DNA from: CALBZH01 sp964538515
GTDB lineage: Bacteria > Desulfobacterota > Syntrophobacteria > Syntrophobacterales > Syntrophobacteraceae
Direction of reading: 5' to 3'
Assembly (NCBI GenBank): GCA_964538515.1
Contig: CAZIEW010000002.1
Location: 103,855-167,854, forward strand
DNA length: 64,000 nucleotides
Part shown: positions 1-9,265 of the stretch, in pieces
Position numbering within the stretch: position 1 is the stretch's first letter
How the letters are laid out: each line of letters opens with the position of its first letter
Translations under genes and position numbers: made by a program
Notes under the pieces: model-generated
Database searches by the model: none
What the model was told of the DNA's origin: nothing
What the model saw: the letters and a program-made list of their open reading frames with translations, nothing else

Positions 1-2
1 CG

Positions 3-674
3 GGCCGGATCGGCTTCGCTCGCAACCTCGAAACAGAGGAGATCGTCTGGCAGTTTCATGCGGCTCGGTTCGCGCTCGGTTACCGGATCGACAACATTGT
101 CTTCATGGGCATGGGGGAACCGCTTGACAACTTCGACCAGGTCGTCCAGGCGGTGCGCGTTCTGAGCGATCAGCGGGGATTCGATGTTGCGCTGAGCCAT
201 ATGACGCTCTCAACCGCAGGACACGTCGAGGGACTCCACAGGCTTGCAGCTCTGAGATTGAGCAAGTTAAGACTCGCTGTCTCGCTCAATGCCGCGGACA
301 ATCGTCTTCGCTCCTCACTCATGCCCATCAATCGAACGTTCCCCCTTGAACGGCTTGCCGTGTCTTTACGCAGCTTCCCCCTGGCGCGAGACGGGGTTGT
401 GCTCGTCGAGTACGTCTTGCTCGCGGGGATCAATGATTCGAGACAAGACGCGCAACAGCTCATCCGCTACCTTGTCGATCTCCCTCCCGTTAGGGTAAAT
501 CTGATTCCGTACAACGCCGACGCGCAGTCACGATATCGAAGTCCCACCCCCGAGCGTGTGCGCGAGTTCGCCTCCTGGCTAACGGACGGGAAGGTGTTCA
601 CTCGGGTTCGGCATTCCTACGGGTGGAAGATTATGGCTGGATGCGGGCAGCTGGGGGCTGCCCTCGCTTCATAG
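3..674 (+). CDS. rlmN: RlmN-type radical SAM 23S rRNA/tRNA methyltransferase, 5'-truncated by window edge
   Basis: C-terminal part of a radical SAM RNA methyltransferase of the RlmN/Cfr family; RlmN makes 2-methyladenosine in 23S rRNA and some tRNAs. The reading frame is open from the first bases, so the N-terminus and the CxxxCxxC cluster motif lie outside the window. Visible family signatures are GRIGFARNL just after the missing cluster loop, the MGMGEPLDN motif, LSTAG, the SLNA stretch, and the C-terminal NLIPYNA and VRHSYG regions. The typical C-terminal catalytic Cys segment appears changed: the end reads SYGWKIMAGCGQLGA, where RlmN proteins usually have a Gly-Cys-Gly-Gln-Leu sequence, so this Cys is present. 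Family assignment is firm; RlmN versus a paralogue cannot be decided from a fragment. Confidence 0.85.
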   Translation, partial: GRIGFARNLETEEIVWQFHAARFALGYRIDNIVFMGMGEPLDNFDQVVQAVRVLSDQRGFDVALSHMTLSTAGHVEGLHRLAALRLSKLRLAVSLNAADNRLRSSLMPINRTFPLERLAVSLRSFPLARDGVVLVEYVLLAGINDSRQDAQQLIRYLVDLPPVRVNLIPYNADAQSRYRSPTPERVREFASWLTDGKVFTRVRHSYGWKIMAGCGQLGAALAS

Positions 675-718
675 AAGCCCAGCCGGCAACAGACATGGAC
701 GAAAAGAAGAAAGGCAGG

Positions 719-1054
719 ATGATGTCACAGAGGAGAACCCCAACCGAGCTCGAAAAAACGTATCGAGAGCGTGCGCTCAAATTGTTCCCCTGGATCTGCG
801 CACGGTGCGGACGCGAATTCTCGGGAAAGAGACTCCGTGAGCTCACGGTCCACCACAAGGATCACAACCACCAGAACAACCCCCTCGATGGCAGCAATTG
901 GGAGCTTCTCTGTCTTTACTGCCACGACAACGAGCATTCGCGATATTTGGTCGAGGAATGGACGGACGAGCCGACCCCGGGGGAAGATCGTGCTCCAACG
1001 ACCACTCACAAGCCCTTTGCCGGACTCGATCAGTTGCTCAAGGCAAAGAAATGA
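719..1054 (+). CDS. yajD: HNH nuclease family protein, YajD-like
   Basis: Small protein of about 111 residues with a zinc-binding HNH fold. The sequence shows a CARCG pair, then the VHHKDHNHQNNP stretch that carries the HNH histidines and Asn, and a second CLYCH pair; this order matches the YajD group of HNH proteins, whose substrate is not established. I start it at the tandem ATG at 719/722, which has an AAAGG Shine-Dalgarno-like sequence about 5 bases upstream. An earlier ATG at 695 lacks one. The gene follows the rlmN-type gene with a 44-base gap and may be co-transcribed with it. It converges on ppiD. A role as an active nuclease is inferred only from the motif. Confidence 0.8.
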   Translation: MMSQRRTPTELEKTYRERALKLFPWICARCGREFSGKRLRELTVHHKDHNHQNNPLDGSNWELLCLYCHDNEHSRYLVEEWTDEPTPGEDRAPTTTHKPFAGLDQLLKAKK

Positions 1055-1115
1055 CGCGAAACATCCACCTTCGACTCGACACGCAACCGTGGGCTGGTTG
1101 GTCTGTCAGCGTTGT

Positions 1116-1152
1116 CTCGCGGGGAGCACCCCCCTTTGATTCACCCCGCGAG
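1116..1152. terminator. Inverted repeat between convergent genes
   Basis: Nine-base arms CTCGCGGGG (1116-1124) and CCCCGCGAG (1144-1152) with a 19-base loop lie between the HNH gene and the end of ppiD, which converge here. There is no T-run on either side, so it is not a canonical intrinsic terminator. It may still act as a bidirectional transcription block or protect mRNA ends. Confidence 0.3.
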
Positions 1153-1198
1153 GGGAGGTGAGAGGGGCATTACCCGGCACAATCATTCTGACGGAGCG

Positions 1199-3100
1199 CT
1201 AGAGGGTCTTGATAATCCTCACCTTCGCCTTTTCCCTCTCGGCCGTCAGCCATGCCTGCCAGAGGTTGTTCTCTTTTTGCTGCAGGATCCGTTTTGCGAT
1301 TGTGGGACTCTCCTTCTCGAAGTCCGCATCAGGAGGCTCCCTTGAAAGAAGCTGGACGGCTACATAGCGATTGCTGAGCTCCTGAACCGGCGAATCGGGA
1401 AACGGGTGGTCCGGCTGAAGCTGGAGCACTGCATTGAGGCCATCTCCCCTAAACCTGAGATCCTTATCCGGCTGCCGTCTCGAAAAGGGGCCCGTCTGCT
1501 TCAGCTCGACTCCGGCTGACTTGGCAGCCTGTTCAAGACTGCCGCTCTTCTTGGCTTCATCCAAGAGCTCGGTCGCTTTCGCTTGCGCCAACACGCGCGC
1601 CTCTTCTGCCTTGTAGCCTTTTTCCACCGAGTCCTTTACGGTTTCAAAGGGCTTGGGCTCCGGCGGCTGAATAGCCAGCACTTGAAAGACGGCGTAGCCG
1701 GATCCCACATCCATCACATCGCTCACTTCCTTATCCTGCAGCATGAAGAGCTTACCCATTACGGTCTGGGGAGCACCTTCGAGGCCAGGGAGCTTGTCCG
1801 TCTGAGCAAATCCGGCTCCCTCGGGAACGGTGACCGTGAGATTGAGAGCTTTTGCGGCTTTGTCGAGGTCTCTGTGGGCGAAGGCCATGTCCCCCAAAGC
1901 GCGGGCTTTGTCGAGCGCGATCTCGCGTCCCTTCTCGTCCTGGATCGCAGCGACGATTTCGGATTTCACTTCCTCCAACGGCTTGGTCCTCTCGGGTCGG
2001 ACCTCTTCCACCTTAATGATGTGGAAGCCGAACTGGGTGCGCACCAAATCGCTAATTTCGCCCGGCTTCAGCGCAAAGGCCGCCTCGGAAAACGGAGGAA
2101 CCATTTTCTCCTTGCCAAACCAGCCTAGATCCCCTCCCTGTTTGGCGGAGCCGCTGTCTTTCGAATACTTGGTGGCAAGCTGCCCGAAATCGGCCCCTTT
2201 GCGGGCCTCGGCCAAGACCTTCTCCGCTTCGGCCTTCACCTTGGCCACTTCCGCTTCGGGTGCATCTTCTTTCACCTCGAACAGAATGTGGCGCGCCTTG
2301 ACTTCGGCTTCCTGATGGTACTTCTCCAGGTTGTCTTCATAGTATTGTTTGACTTGCTCATCCGTCACCGCAACGCTCTTCCCGAAATCCGCGAACTTCA
2401 GCAGCACGTACGCGAGCTTACGCTTCTCGGGCTCCTTGTAGTCGTCCAGGTGATTCTGATAATAGGCCATGAGCCTGTCGGAATCGACCTTCACCTGCGG
2501 CTCGTAGGATTTTGGATCGAAGAGCACGTACGCGAGCTTCACCCGTCCGAAGGTGGAGTCGAAATCACCGCGAATCTCATCATCCGTCACGGAGGCTCTA
2601 CGCTTTACGAACGATTCGACCTTCTGGACACTGATCTCGTCCGCGATCTGGTGCTCGAACATTTCCGGAGTCAGCCGATTCTGCTGCAGCAACGCTGTAT
2701 ACCGTCTCTGGTCGAATTTGCCATCCTGAACGAAAACTGGAAACTCCAGGATCCGCTGCTGGATCTCCTTTTCCGATGCCCCGAACCCGAGCTGCTCGGC
2801 AGCCTTGCGCAGGACGTATCGCTCCACCAGTATATCCAGGGCCTGCTTCTTGAGGTTCAGGCTCTTCATCATTTCATCGGAGAACGCCCCCCCCAGCTGC
2901 CGTCGATACATCTCCAGCAGGTTCGAGTAGGCACGGTCGTACTCCCCGACACTGATGTAGGAATCATCCACAACGGCAACCTTATTTTCCTCCTTCATCT
3001 TGTATGAGTACCCGCCCCAGAAGATGAACACGATCACGATGAGGAAAAACGCTACTTTGATCAGCCATGATGTCGCGTGTTTTCTAAAAAGACCCAGCAT
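1199..3100 (-). CDS. ppiD: PpiD/SurA-type periplasmic peptidyl-prolyl isomerase
   Basis: Membrane-anchored periplasmic folding factor of 633 residues. One N-terminal transmembrane segment (about residues 12-32, KVAFFLIVIVFIFWG) is followed by a SurA_N-like chaperone region, then a parvulin (PPIC) domain around residues 265-375, recognised by KARHILFEV, GADFGQLATKYS, GGDLGWFGKEKMVPPFSEAAF and TQFGFHIIKV. A C-terminal helical region completes the PpiD layout. Length and order match E. coli PpiD (623 residues), which assists proteins leaving the Sec translocon. The ATG at 3100 directly precedes the anchor, which supports this start. It stands alone between the HNH gene and a small membrane peptide gene. 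Confidence 0.9.
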   Translation of the reverse strand: MLGLFRKHATSWLIKVAFFLIVIVFIFWGGYSYKMKEENKVAVVDDSYISVGEYDRAYSNLLEMYRRQLGGAFSDEMMKSLNLKKQALDILVERYVLRKAAEQLGFGASEKEIQQRILEFPVFVQDGKFDQRRYTALLQQNRLTPEMFEHQIADEISVQKVESFVKRRASVTDDEIRGDFDSTFGRVKLAYVLFDPKSYEPQVKVDSDRLMAYYQNHLDDYKEPEKRKLAYVLLKFADFGKSVAVTDEQVKQYYEDNLEKYHQEAEVKARHILFEVKEDAPEAEVAKVKAEAEKVLAEARKGADFGQLATKYSKDSGSAKQGGDLGWFGKEKMVPPFSEAAFALKPGEISDLVRTQFGFHIIKVEEVRPERTKPLEEVKSEIVAAIQDEKGREIALDKARALGDMAFAHRDLDKAAKALNLTVTVPEGAGFAQTDKLPGLEGAPQTVMGKLFMLQDKEVSDVMDVGSGYAVFQVLAIQPPEPKPFETVKDSVEKGYKAEEARVLAQAKATELLDEAKKSGSLEQAAKSAGVELKQTGPFSRRQPDKDLRFRGDGLNAVLQLQPDHPFPDSPVQELSNRYVAVQLLSREPPDADFEKESPTIAKRILQQKENNLWQAWLTAEREKAKVRIIKTL

Positions 3101-3196
3101 GGGAGCAGAAGCCTCCTTCCGGCATGTTGTCAGCCACGTCTAAACAGCCCGAAGCTCATTTCACAGGGGCTGTGGTCCGAACATTTCACGTCAAGC

Positions 3197-3406
3197 TCAC
3201 GGACTCTCCAGCGGCAGGGTCTGCCGCCGTCCGATCAGAATATAGAGGATGGCACCGATGCACGGGAGGGTTGATACGGTGAAGAACCAAAGCACCTTCT
3301 TTTTCGGCGTTGGGAACGAACGTTTGGGGATGTCTAGGATCGCCCAAAATGTTGGCACCAGTGGAATCGCCAGCACCGCTATGACTATCAGAATCTTGAT
3401 CGGCAT
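3197..3406 (-). CDS. PLDc_N-type small membrane protein
   Basis: Peptide of 69 residues with two hydrophobic segments, IKILIVIAVLAIPLVPTFWA and LWFFTVSTLPCIGAILYILIG, joined by a basic Pro-rich linker (DIPKRSFPTPKKK), and ending in an IGRR motif. This is the layout of the PLDc_N domain, which is the membrane part of cardiolipin synthases but also occurs as free-standing short proteins. There is no phospholipase D HKD domain here, so no enzymatic role is claimed. It starts 3 bases after the stop of the upstream GTPase gene on the same strand, so it is probably translated from that mRNA. A link between this peptide and the membrane-associated GTPases is inference from position. Confidence 0.75.
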   Translation of the reverse strand: MPIKILIVIAVLAIPLVPTFWAILDIPKRSFPTPKKKVLWFFTVSTLPCIGAILYILIGRRQTLPLESP

Positions 3407-3409
3407 CGC

Positions 3410-5146
3410 TTAATCGTTTCTCCCTGCTCCCCTCAGCCCTTCGATCTGCTCCACAGCCGCTCCCCTGCCGGCAGCAACCCTTCGGCACGAGGACAAAAGC
3501 TCATCCAGTTCGCTTTCCCAAACCCTCACCAAGGCTTGCTCGAGAGTCTCTATAAACCGTTGCGTACGGTGCTGCAACCATTTCTTATGACGAAGAAAAA
3601 ATCGCCATCCGAGAAAAAGCTGAAGCATGATCAGGCTTCCTAAGGCCGCAGCGCCCGTTGCCCGAAAAAGCCCCAAGAGCAGATCGACACCCAACGTCAC
3701 AAGACTGGACACGCTCGGGCTCTGCACCACCGCGCTGAGCAGCTCGCCTCGAGCCAGGGAAGCCACGAACAGACCATACAGACTGCCATGGACGATGCGC
3801 TGGAAGAGCCGAAATCCACGCCGCCGCTTGACGAGCATCGCCACTACAAGCACGTCCGTCGTTTCCTCCAAGCCTCGCGCCAGTCGCGCCCATCGATCCT
3901 CGATGCCGATATCACTCCGAATTTCGTCGATCAGCGTCTGAGGCAGCCCGGCCTGCAGCAGTCGTTGTGTCAGGCGATCCGCGAACCGATCCAACTCGCG
4001 GCGGAGTCCGGCCAGCGGCGCGATCGGCTCGGGGCAGGCAGCCGCTTCCACCTTCACGGGATACCCCTCTCCGCTTGAGCCCCCAAACCGACGAGCCAAC
4101 GTTGCCATCAGCAGGGCGGGGCCCGCCAAGGTCTGCCCGGGATCACTCCGCTGGCCGGCCAACTGCTCCAGGGGGAGCCCCAAAACCCATCTCCGAACCG
4201 CACGCTGCCCCACTTGCATCCAATCGGCCCGGTCCCGCTCGACATCTTGCACGAAGCGATCCAGAACATCCACCAGACTCCTGATTCGCAGAATCTCAGC
4301 ATCCAATTGTCGAAGCAGGGAACGCTTCTCGACATCCAGGTTGGCGGACTTGATGGCGGCAATCTCTTTAACCTCCCGACGCTGAAACAGGAAGTCTCGA
4401 AATAAGGGAAACTGATTCCACTGCGCAGCAGCCTTCTTTTCCAGGATCTGCTCCGCGGAGACGCAATAGATCACCGGAGAGTCGATTCCATGGCTTATCA
4501 GGTGCTGCGCAAACACACCGCTCACCCGCGCCAACCGATCGTAGCCTTCGCTCGGCGGAACGGATTCGAAGAGCAGATCGGCCTTGTTCAGCACGAAAAC
4601 GAAATTCCCCTGCGATTTGGGTACCTCTTGAAGCAAAGCGTATAAGCTGCCGTCTGCGTATTTTTCCGGAGTCACGACCCAGACAAGGACATCGAGGTTG
4701 CCCATGAAATCGAGGACATGGCGGCGGTGCGACGGGACGATGCTGTCGAAATCGGGGAGATCACACAGGACAATCTGCGCGATGGCCTCCGCACCATGGG
4801 TGATCTCGTGAAGCAGATCGACGCGGTCGGCGATAACCGCTGGAAGCACGCTTGACACGTGTCGATACAGGAGAGCCCGGTCCGTATGCGGGCGTCTGTG
4901 GCTGGATGAGGCAACCGGATGCCCCGCCAGCGCATTCGTCAGGCTGGATTTCCCCACGCCGGTCCCGCCCACGAGCCCCACCAGCAAGTTTCCAGACACC
5001 TCGGACTCAGCCTTCTCGAGGATTTCATCAACCCCTAAGGTGAGTGCGCGGTTGAGCTCCGGATCATGCGCCAGAAGCGTGCCGTCCTCCAGGACGCGTC
5101 GAATTTGCTTGAGCTCAGCCCGCAGCTCCTGAATGTGCTCGCTCAT
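3410..5146 (-). CDS. Large GTPase with C-terminal membrane segments, first of a tandem pair
   Basis: TRAFAC-class GTPase of about 578 residues. G1 is GLVGGTGVGKSSL near residue 60, G3 is DLPDFDS, G4 is NKAD, and G5 is probably CVSAE. A long helical region follows the G domain. Near the C-terminus there are hydrophobic stretches (SLYGLFVASLARGELLS and the VDLLLGLFRATGAAALGSLI region) that could insert in the membrane, then a basic tail. This order resembles bacterial dynamin-like and YfjP/YeeP-type GTPases; membrane remodelling is inference. I prefer the ATG at 5146 with AGG five bases upstream, over a GTG at 5152. It lies just downstream of a second GTPase of nearly equal size and just upstream of a small membrane peptide. 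Confidence 0.75.
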   Translation of the reverse strand: MSEHIQELRAELKQIRRVLEDGTLLAHDPELNRALTLGVDEILEKAESEVSGNLLVGLVGGTGVGKSSLTNALAGHPVASSSHRRPHTDRALLYRHVSSVLPAVIADRVDLLHEITHGAEAIAQIVLCDLPDFDSIVPSHRRHVLDFMGNLDVLVWVVTPEKYADGSLYALLQEVPKSQGNFVFVLNKADLLFESVPPSEGYDRLARVSGVFAQHLISHGIDSPVIYCVSAEQILEKKAAAQWNQFPLFRDFLFQRREVKEIAAIKSANLDVEKRSLLRQLDAEILRIRSLVDVLDRFVQDVERDRADWMQVGQRAVRRWVLGLPLEQLAGQRSDPGQTLAGPALLMATLARRFGGSSGEGYPVKVEAAACPEPIAPLAGLRRELDRFADRLTQRLLQAGLPQTLIDEIRSDIGIEDRWARLARGLEETTDVLVVAMLVKRRRGFRLFQRIVHGSLYGLFVASLARGELLSAVVQSPSVSSLVTLGVDLLLGLFRATGAAALGSLIMLQLFLGWRFFLRHKKWLQHRTQRFIETLEQALVRVWESELDELLSSCRRVAAGRGAAVEQIEGLRGAGRND

Positions 5147-5200
5147 TGTCACCTAATGCGTGTCGGCTCGGAAGGCACGTACCGGCATAGGCACAGCAGC

Positions 5201-6943
5201 TCACTGCGCACGTGCATCCCGGCCCATCGATCGCAATTGCGTTAGAACGGATTCCTGAGGCAAGAGCGATTCCAGGCAATCCACGTAACGGTCCCTTTGC
5301 TTTCGCAGCACTGCAAGCAATCCCTCACGGTAGCGCTCGCCAAGCTCTCTGCCAATGCGCTGGAGCTCATGATACACAAAAAGCTCGACCGCACCCCGGG
5401 TCACGAACGGCGCAATCGCGGAATCCAAGACTGCCTCAAGAACCGTGATGCCGCCACCGATGGCGGTCTCAAGGGCCAGAATCAGGCCTCCCCACAAAAT
5501 CGACGTGGAATAGATCCCCCATTCCTTGCTTCTGGGAATCCCGCGGGCAAGCTCGTCAAACGTCGCTTCAAGCCACCCCGCCAGCCGCTCCTGCTCTTCC
5601 CAGACGATCTCCTTCACGGCATCCCGTGTGAGGGCCAGCCCCGGTTCGCGAAGCCTTTGATAGAGCGGCGCCGTCTCCGTCCGGGGGGAAAGCTTCTCCA
5701 GCACGGACCGATTGAAGCCATCCACCGTGGCTTGTATGGGACCGAGGTCGATTCTCTCTCGGATGCGGCGAAGCGACTCCCGGTGTGATTCGCTCTTCGA
5801 CTCGCCCACGAGGCCCAATGCACGAAGCGGAGCCCGAACCGCCTGCGCCAGGGCGCGTCTCGGACCGCCGAGCAGGTCGTAACGACTGTAAAGCTTCCGA
5901 ATCTCCCGCTGGATGGCCTCGCGATGCTCCTCGGTGAGGTGCCGTTCCTGCTGGTCCAAAAGCGTGCGACACGAGGACCTGAAGAAGACCTCCAGATGCT
6001 CCAGCCACTGTTTGCCAGCAGCCTCCTCGGCACCCAGGAGCTCCACCAAACGGCGCGTTTCCTCCTCCAGCTCGCGATTGGCGCGCGACAGCTCGTGGTG
6101 CAGCAGCTCCTGGACCCCCGACGGATCCAGATCCTCGAGGAGCTGAGCAAGCATCGCCCGAAATGATGGATTCCCCGGCAGACTATCCAGGGGCTTCCCC
6201 ACAGCGAAGGGAAGAATCCAAAAGCGATGCGCGGCGAGCGTCACCCCCTGCTGAGCAAACGATGCGTGCACATCCTCGTTTTGAAGCAGTGCTCCGGACT
6301 TGTTCACGACCACCGTGCACCGCTTGCCTTCCGCCAGGATTCGTTTCAGAAATTGAAACGGGATGTCGTCCGCATACTTCTCCTCGCTGGTGACAAAAAG
6401 GACCAAATCAGCCAGCAGGTAAAGGTCTTCCACGATTAAACGGTTTCGGATTTCGAGGCTGTCCACGTCAGGAGTATCGACCAGCACGATCTTCGCAAGG
6501 CGGTCTTCCGTATGGTGCACGTAGGACAGCTGTCCGGGATTCCCCTGTAACGGCAGCCGATCGGTTGCGTCGGGACTCGCTTGGCGAAGCTGGACTTCGG
6601 GGAACGGAAATCCCTCCCCAAGTGCACAGTCTCGATGGGCGAAAGCGATCGGCCCCTGGGTCTTGGGGCGCTCCACCCCCGTGTCACTCAAGGCTCTGCC
6701 GCACAAGACGTTGAACAGCGTCGACTTCCCGGTTCCCGTTCCTCCGACGAAAAGCACCCAAGCGCAGTCTCGAGCCTGCTTGTAGGCTCGAACGCCCCAT
6801 TTCTTAGGCAGGACGGCACTCAACCGGACGATCTCATCGAGCGCCTGCGACAACCCGGGACAGCGTATGTCGTCCCAAAACCTCTCAGACGCCCGGTGCT
6901 TGGGTGAGCCCGTCCTCGGCGGCCGTGAAGAGAGCTCTGTCAC
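5201..6943 (-). CDS. Large GTPase with degenerate G4 motif, second of a tandem pair
   Basis: P-loop GTPase of about 580 residues, same architecture as its neighbour but clearly diverged. G1 is VGGTGTGKSTLF near residue 67, switch II/G3 is VDTPDVDSLE, and the G4 position reads VVNKSGALL, lacking the Asp of NKxD that normally reads the guanine base. The middle is helical and charged; the last third has a Gly-rich hydrophobic stretch (WGGLILALETAIGGGITVLEA). The start is a GTG with AAGG eight bases upstream, and it overlaps the end of the upstream membrane gene by 59 bases, indicating tight coupling. The degenerate G4 suggests relaxed base specificity or a regulatory partner for the other GTPase; that is inference. 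Confidence 0.72.
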   Translation of the reverse strand: MTELSSRPPRTGSPKHRASERFWDDIRCPGLSQALDEIVRLSAVLPKKWGVRAYKQARDCAWVLFVGGTGTGKSTLFNVLCGRALSDTGVERPKTQGPIAFAHRDCALGEGFPFPEVQLRQASPDATDRLPLQGNPGQLSYVHHTEDRLAKIVLVDTPDVDSLEIRNRLIVEDLYLLADLVLFVTSEEKYADDIPFQFLKRILAEGKRCTVVVNKSGALLQNEDVHASFAQQGVTLAAHRFWILPFAVGKPLDSLPGNPSFRAMLAQLLEDLDPSGVQELLHHELSRANRELEEETRRLVELLGAEEAAGKQWLEHLEVFFRSSCRTLLDQQERHLTEEHREAIQREIRKLYSRYDLLGGPRRALAQAVRAPLRALGLVGESKSESHRESLRRIRERIDLGPIQATVDGFNRSVLEKLSPRTETAPLYQRLREPGLALTRDAVKEIVWEEQERLAGWLEATFDELARGIPRSKEWGIYSTSILWGGLILALETAIGGGITVLEAVLDSAIAPFVTRGAVELFVYHELQRIGRELGERYREGLLAVLRKQRDRYVDCLESLLPQESVLTQLRSMGRDARAQ

Positions 6944-7919
6944 GAGTGTCGCCTTCTCCTTTCAAGTCCTGCGGAAGGGTCTTGGCGAGGGGTTGGTAGA
7001 TCTGGAAAATCCAGTCTCCGCGCACCGTGCGCAAGAGCCACTTGCTGAGCAGCATTCCTGGGTAGGCTTTGTGCGATTCGAGATCCTCGAGGGGCAGCCT
7101 CAGGGATTGCCTGCGAAACCAATGACGATGAAGGATGAGGATCGCCTTGGTGGTGATCATCACCTGCAGCGCTGTCGACCGGCGGGCTCCCGGCAGCCGC
7201 ACGGCAAAAGCCGGCCCGGTCCATAAGAGCTTTTCTCCCGGCTCCCGTTGCTGCTCAAAATAGGCATCCAACTGAAACGGAACCGAGCGTGCCATGGTCC
7301 AGGCAGTCTCTTTCCAGAGGTAGCATTTGATCTTGTAAAAAATGGCCGAAAACAACATCCGCACCGTTCGGAGAATCATGGGCATGAGAAAAGCGAGGAG
7401 CCCCAACAGCAGCACCGTGATAACCAGGCTGATGCGCGGATGAGCGAGGCTCATGTAGGCAAGCCCGAAGGCCCCCACGTCCTCGGCCAGACTGACCAGG
7501 ATGTTTGAGAACGGCTCGGGACTCGTGTTGATGATCAGGCGAACTCCCGCTTTCGACACGTGGGCCGCGGAAGCCATGCTCGCCCCCACCATGAAGGCGA
7601 TCACCTCAAGAGCCGGCGACGCCTCACCCACTTGAATCAGGGCCAGCATGGCCCCACCCAAGGGCCGGATCAGGGTGTGCAAGAGATCCCACAGCGTGTC
7701 CAGCCCGGGGATCTTGTCAACAAGAAATTCAAGGATATAGAGAAGGACCGCGACAAAGATGACGGCGTCGTGCCCGAGGACACCGAATTCAGGAGGGAGT
7801 CCCGCGATCAAGTGATACTTGCTGCAGAAGCCCACCACCGCAACGGTGGCATACAGATTGATACCTGATATGAACGACAGGCCCAAGACCATGCCGAGCT
7901 TCGCGATGACGTCCATCAC
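6885..7919 (-). CDS. DUF4126-type membrane protein with C-terminal soluble domain
   Basis: Polytopic membrane protein of 344 residues. The first 200 residues contain several hydrophobic segments (GMVLGLSFISGINLYATVAV, VIFVAVLLYILEFLVDKI, a Gly-rich segment with GGAMLALIQVG, LVITVLLLGLLAFLMPMIL) that fit the DUF4126 family, whose function is unknown. A C-terminal soluble part (about residues 215-344) is rich in Arg and Trp and resembles a PH-like fold only by general impression (LLWTGPAFAVRLPGARRSTALQVMITTKAILILHRH in pattern). Its 3' end overlaps the GTPase gene start by 59 bases, so the three genes 7919 to 3410 probably form one operon. Confidence 0.65.
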   Translation of the reverse strand: MMDVIAKLGMVLGLSFISGINLYATVAVVGFCSKYHLIAGLPPEFGVLGHDAVIFVAVLLYILEFLVDKIPGLDTLWDLLHTLIRPLGGAMLALIQVGEASPALEVIAFMVGASMASAAHVSKAGVRLIINTSPEPFSNILVSLAEDVGAFGLAYMSLAHPRISLVITVLLLGLLAFLMPMILRTVRMLFSAIFYKIKCYLWKETAWTMARSVPFQLDAYFEQQREPGEKLLWTGPAFAVRLPGARRSTALQVMITTKAILILHRHWFRRQSLRLPLEDLESHKAYPGMLLSKWLLRTVRGDWIFQIYQPLAKTLPQDLKGEGDTRDRALFTAAEDGLTQAPGV

Positions 7920-8004
7920 TCCCGCCCATGTTCAGGATTGTCGTTTCGCCCCCTTCCGGAAAGGAAGCGGTTTCCCATCCGTTCCCGCAGAGAAGCCCAC
8001 GCAC

Positions 8005-8580
8005 CTAAGCCCGGATCTTCTTGAGCAGCCAGGCCATGTTCTGCCCCAAAACCTGCATCGTCTTGATCCCTTCCTCGTCTTTTTCCACGTCCCCCTTCTC
8101 GAGCCCGATTCCCATGTTCCAGTAAATGGAGCCGGGAACGATCATCTGGCTGATCAAAAAGAAATGGTTGATCGTATCGAATACGTGTGTCGATCCCGCA
8201 CGGCGCACCGCCACCACGGCGGCACCAACCTTGCGCCTGAACATGTCACCGTTACCGCGAGCAACGAAGCCCGAACGGTCGATCAACGCTTTCATTTCCG
8301 TGCTCACGTCCGTAAAGTAAGTGGGGGAGCCGAGAAGGATGCCATCGGCTTCCGTCATCTTCTCAAGGCAGCGATTGAGCACGTCATTGTCGACCGCGCA
8401 CTTTCCGTCTTTGTTCTTCCAGCATTGCCCGCAGGCCAGACAACCGTGTATCTTGCTCCCCGCAAGCTGGATCAGCTCCGTTGAGATCCCTTCCTGCTCC
8501 AGCTCCTTTAGCACATACCCGAGCAAGATTGCCGTGTTACCGTCTTTTCGAGCACTTCCGTTGATGGCCACCACTTTCAT
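8005..8580 (-). CDS. Flavodoxin-like NAD(P)H-dependent oxidoreductase with Cys motif (iron-sulfur flavoprotein type)
   Basis: Flavoprotein of 191 residues with the NADPH-dependent FMN reductase fold. The N-terminus shows the FMN-phosphate loop INGSARKDGNTA, and the mid part GSPTYFTDVSTEMKALIDR is the family's second flavin loop. Between them is the compact Cys motif CLACGQCWKNKDGKC, typical of the Isf-like group in anaerobes, which binds a 4Fe-4S cluster in Methanosarcina Isf. The last Cys spacing in Isf is CxxCxxCxxxxxC; here the pattern is CLACGQCWKNKDGKC, which fits. The start is the ATG at 8580 with GGAGAG eight to ten bases upstream. It is monocistronic by appearance. Electron partner unknown. 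Confidence 0.85.
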   Translation of the reverse strand: MKVVAINGSARKDGNTAILLGYVLKELEQEGISTELIQLAGSKIHGCLACGQCWKNKDGKCAVDNDVLNRCLEKMTEADGILLGSPTYFTDVSTEMKALIDRSGFVARGNGDMFRRKVGAAVVAVRRAGSTHVFDTINHFFLISQMIVPGSIYWNMGIGLEKGDVEKDEEGIKTMQVLGQNMAWLLKKIRA

Positions 8581-8804
8581 GCGTATCTCTCCATAATCGT
8601 TGGACTGGTCGAGCGGCTCCGGATAACACCCTGCATCATAGCAACAAAGCCAAGCGCTCATAAAGGATTTTTCCCAGTCGACGGTCGATTGCCCTGTGCC
8701 CGTCGCCTGTCTAAGTATATGATCAGAGTGATGGAGAGCCACCCGGACGGTGACGGCGCTTGAGATCTTCCAAAGTCCCTTGAATGAGAGAAGTGGAGCT
8801 CGAT

Positions 8805-9185
8805 ATGGCCCATTACACGATGATCGAAGAAGGCTTTTACCCCATCGAAGCGGCATACCTTTTTACCGAGGACAACCACGCGGTAAGCCTGGAAGAGGGG
8901 ATGATCGAGGTATACGTCAATGGCGACAGCGAACGGCGTCTAAGAGGCCACGGACGCGCTTACAACCGACTCATCGTCGACCTCCTCGAGGACCATGACG
9001 GCATGAACTTGCTTCTCGACCTCGGCGATTCGTTTCAATATGTGTTGGACGCTCCGTTGATTCGCGCTGGCAAGTCGCTGGACGCAATGGGAGTCATTCA
9101 TTTTGCCGCCGAGAGCCCGATTCGCAAGATTGACAGACATTCTTTTGAAGCGCTCAAGTCCAACCTGCACGTGCTTGGCGCGTGA
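8805..9185 (+). CDS. Hypothetical protein
   Basis: Acidic protein of 126 residues that I do not recognise. No signal peptide, membrane segment or metal motif is visible. It alternates predicted strands and helices (DGMNLLLDLGDSFQYVLDAPLIRAGKSLDAMGVIHFAA), compatible with a small globular domain. I start it at the ATG at 8805, which has GGAG eight bases upstream; the ATG at 8784 has no ribosome binding site. It stands alone between divergent and convergent neighbours. Confidence 0.6.
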   Translation: MAHYTMIEEGFYPIEAAYLFTEDNHAVSLEEGMIEVYVNGDSERRLRGHGRAYNRLIVDLLEDHDGMNLLLDLGDSFQYVLDAPLIRAGKSLDAMGVIHFAAESPIRKIDRHSFEALKSNLHVLGA

Positions 9186-9265
9186 CCAAGAACGTTGAGC
9201 GCATCTGATGCTCGGCAGATGAGAGGAAAAGGGGCTCACAACGACCATGACGCGCAAGATGGCCA

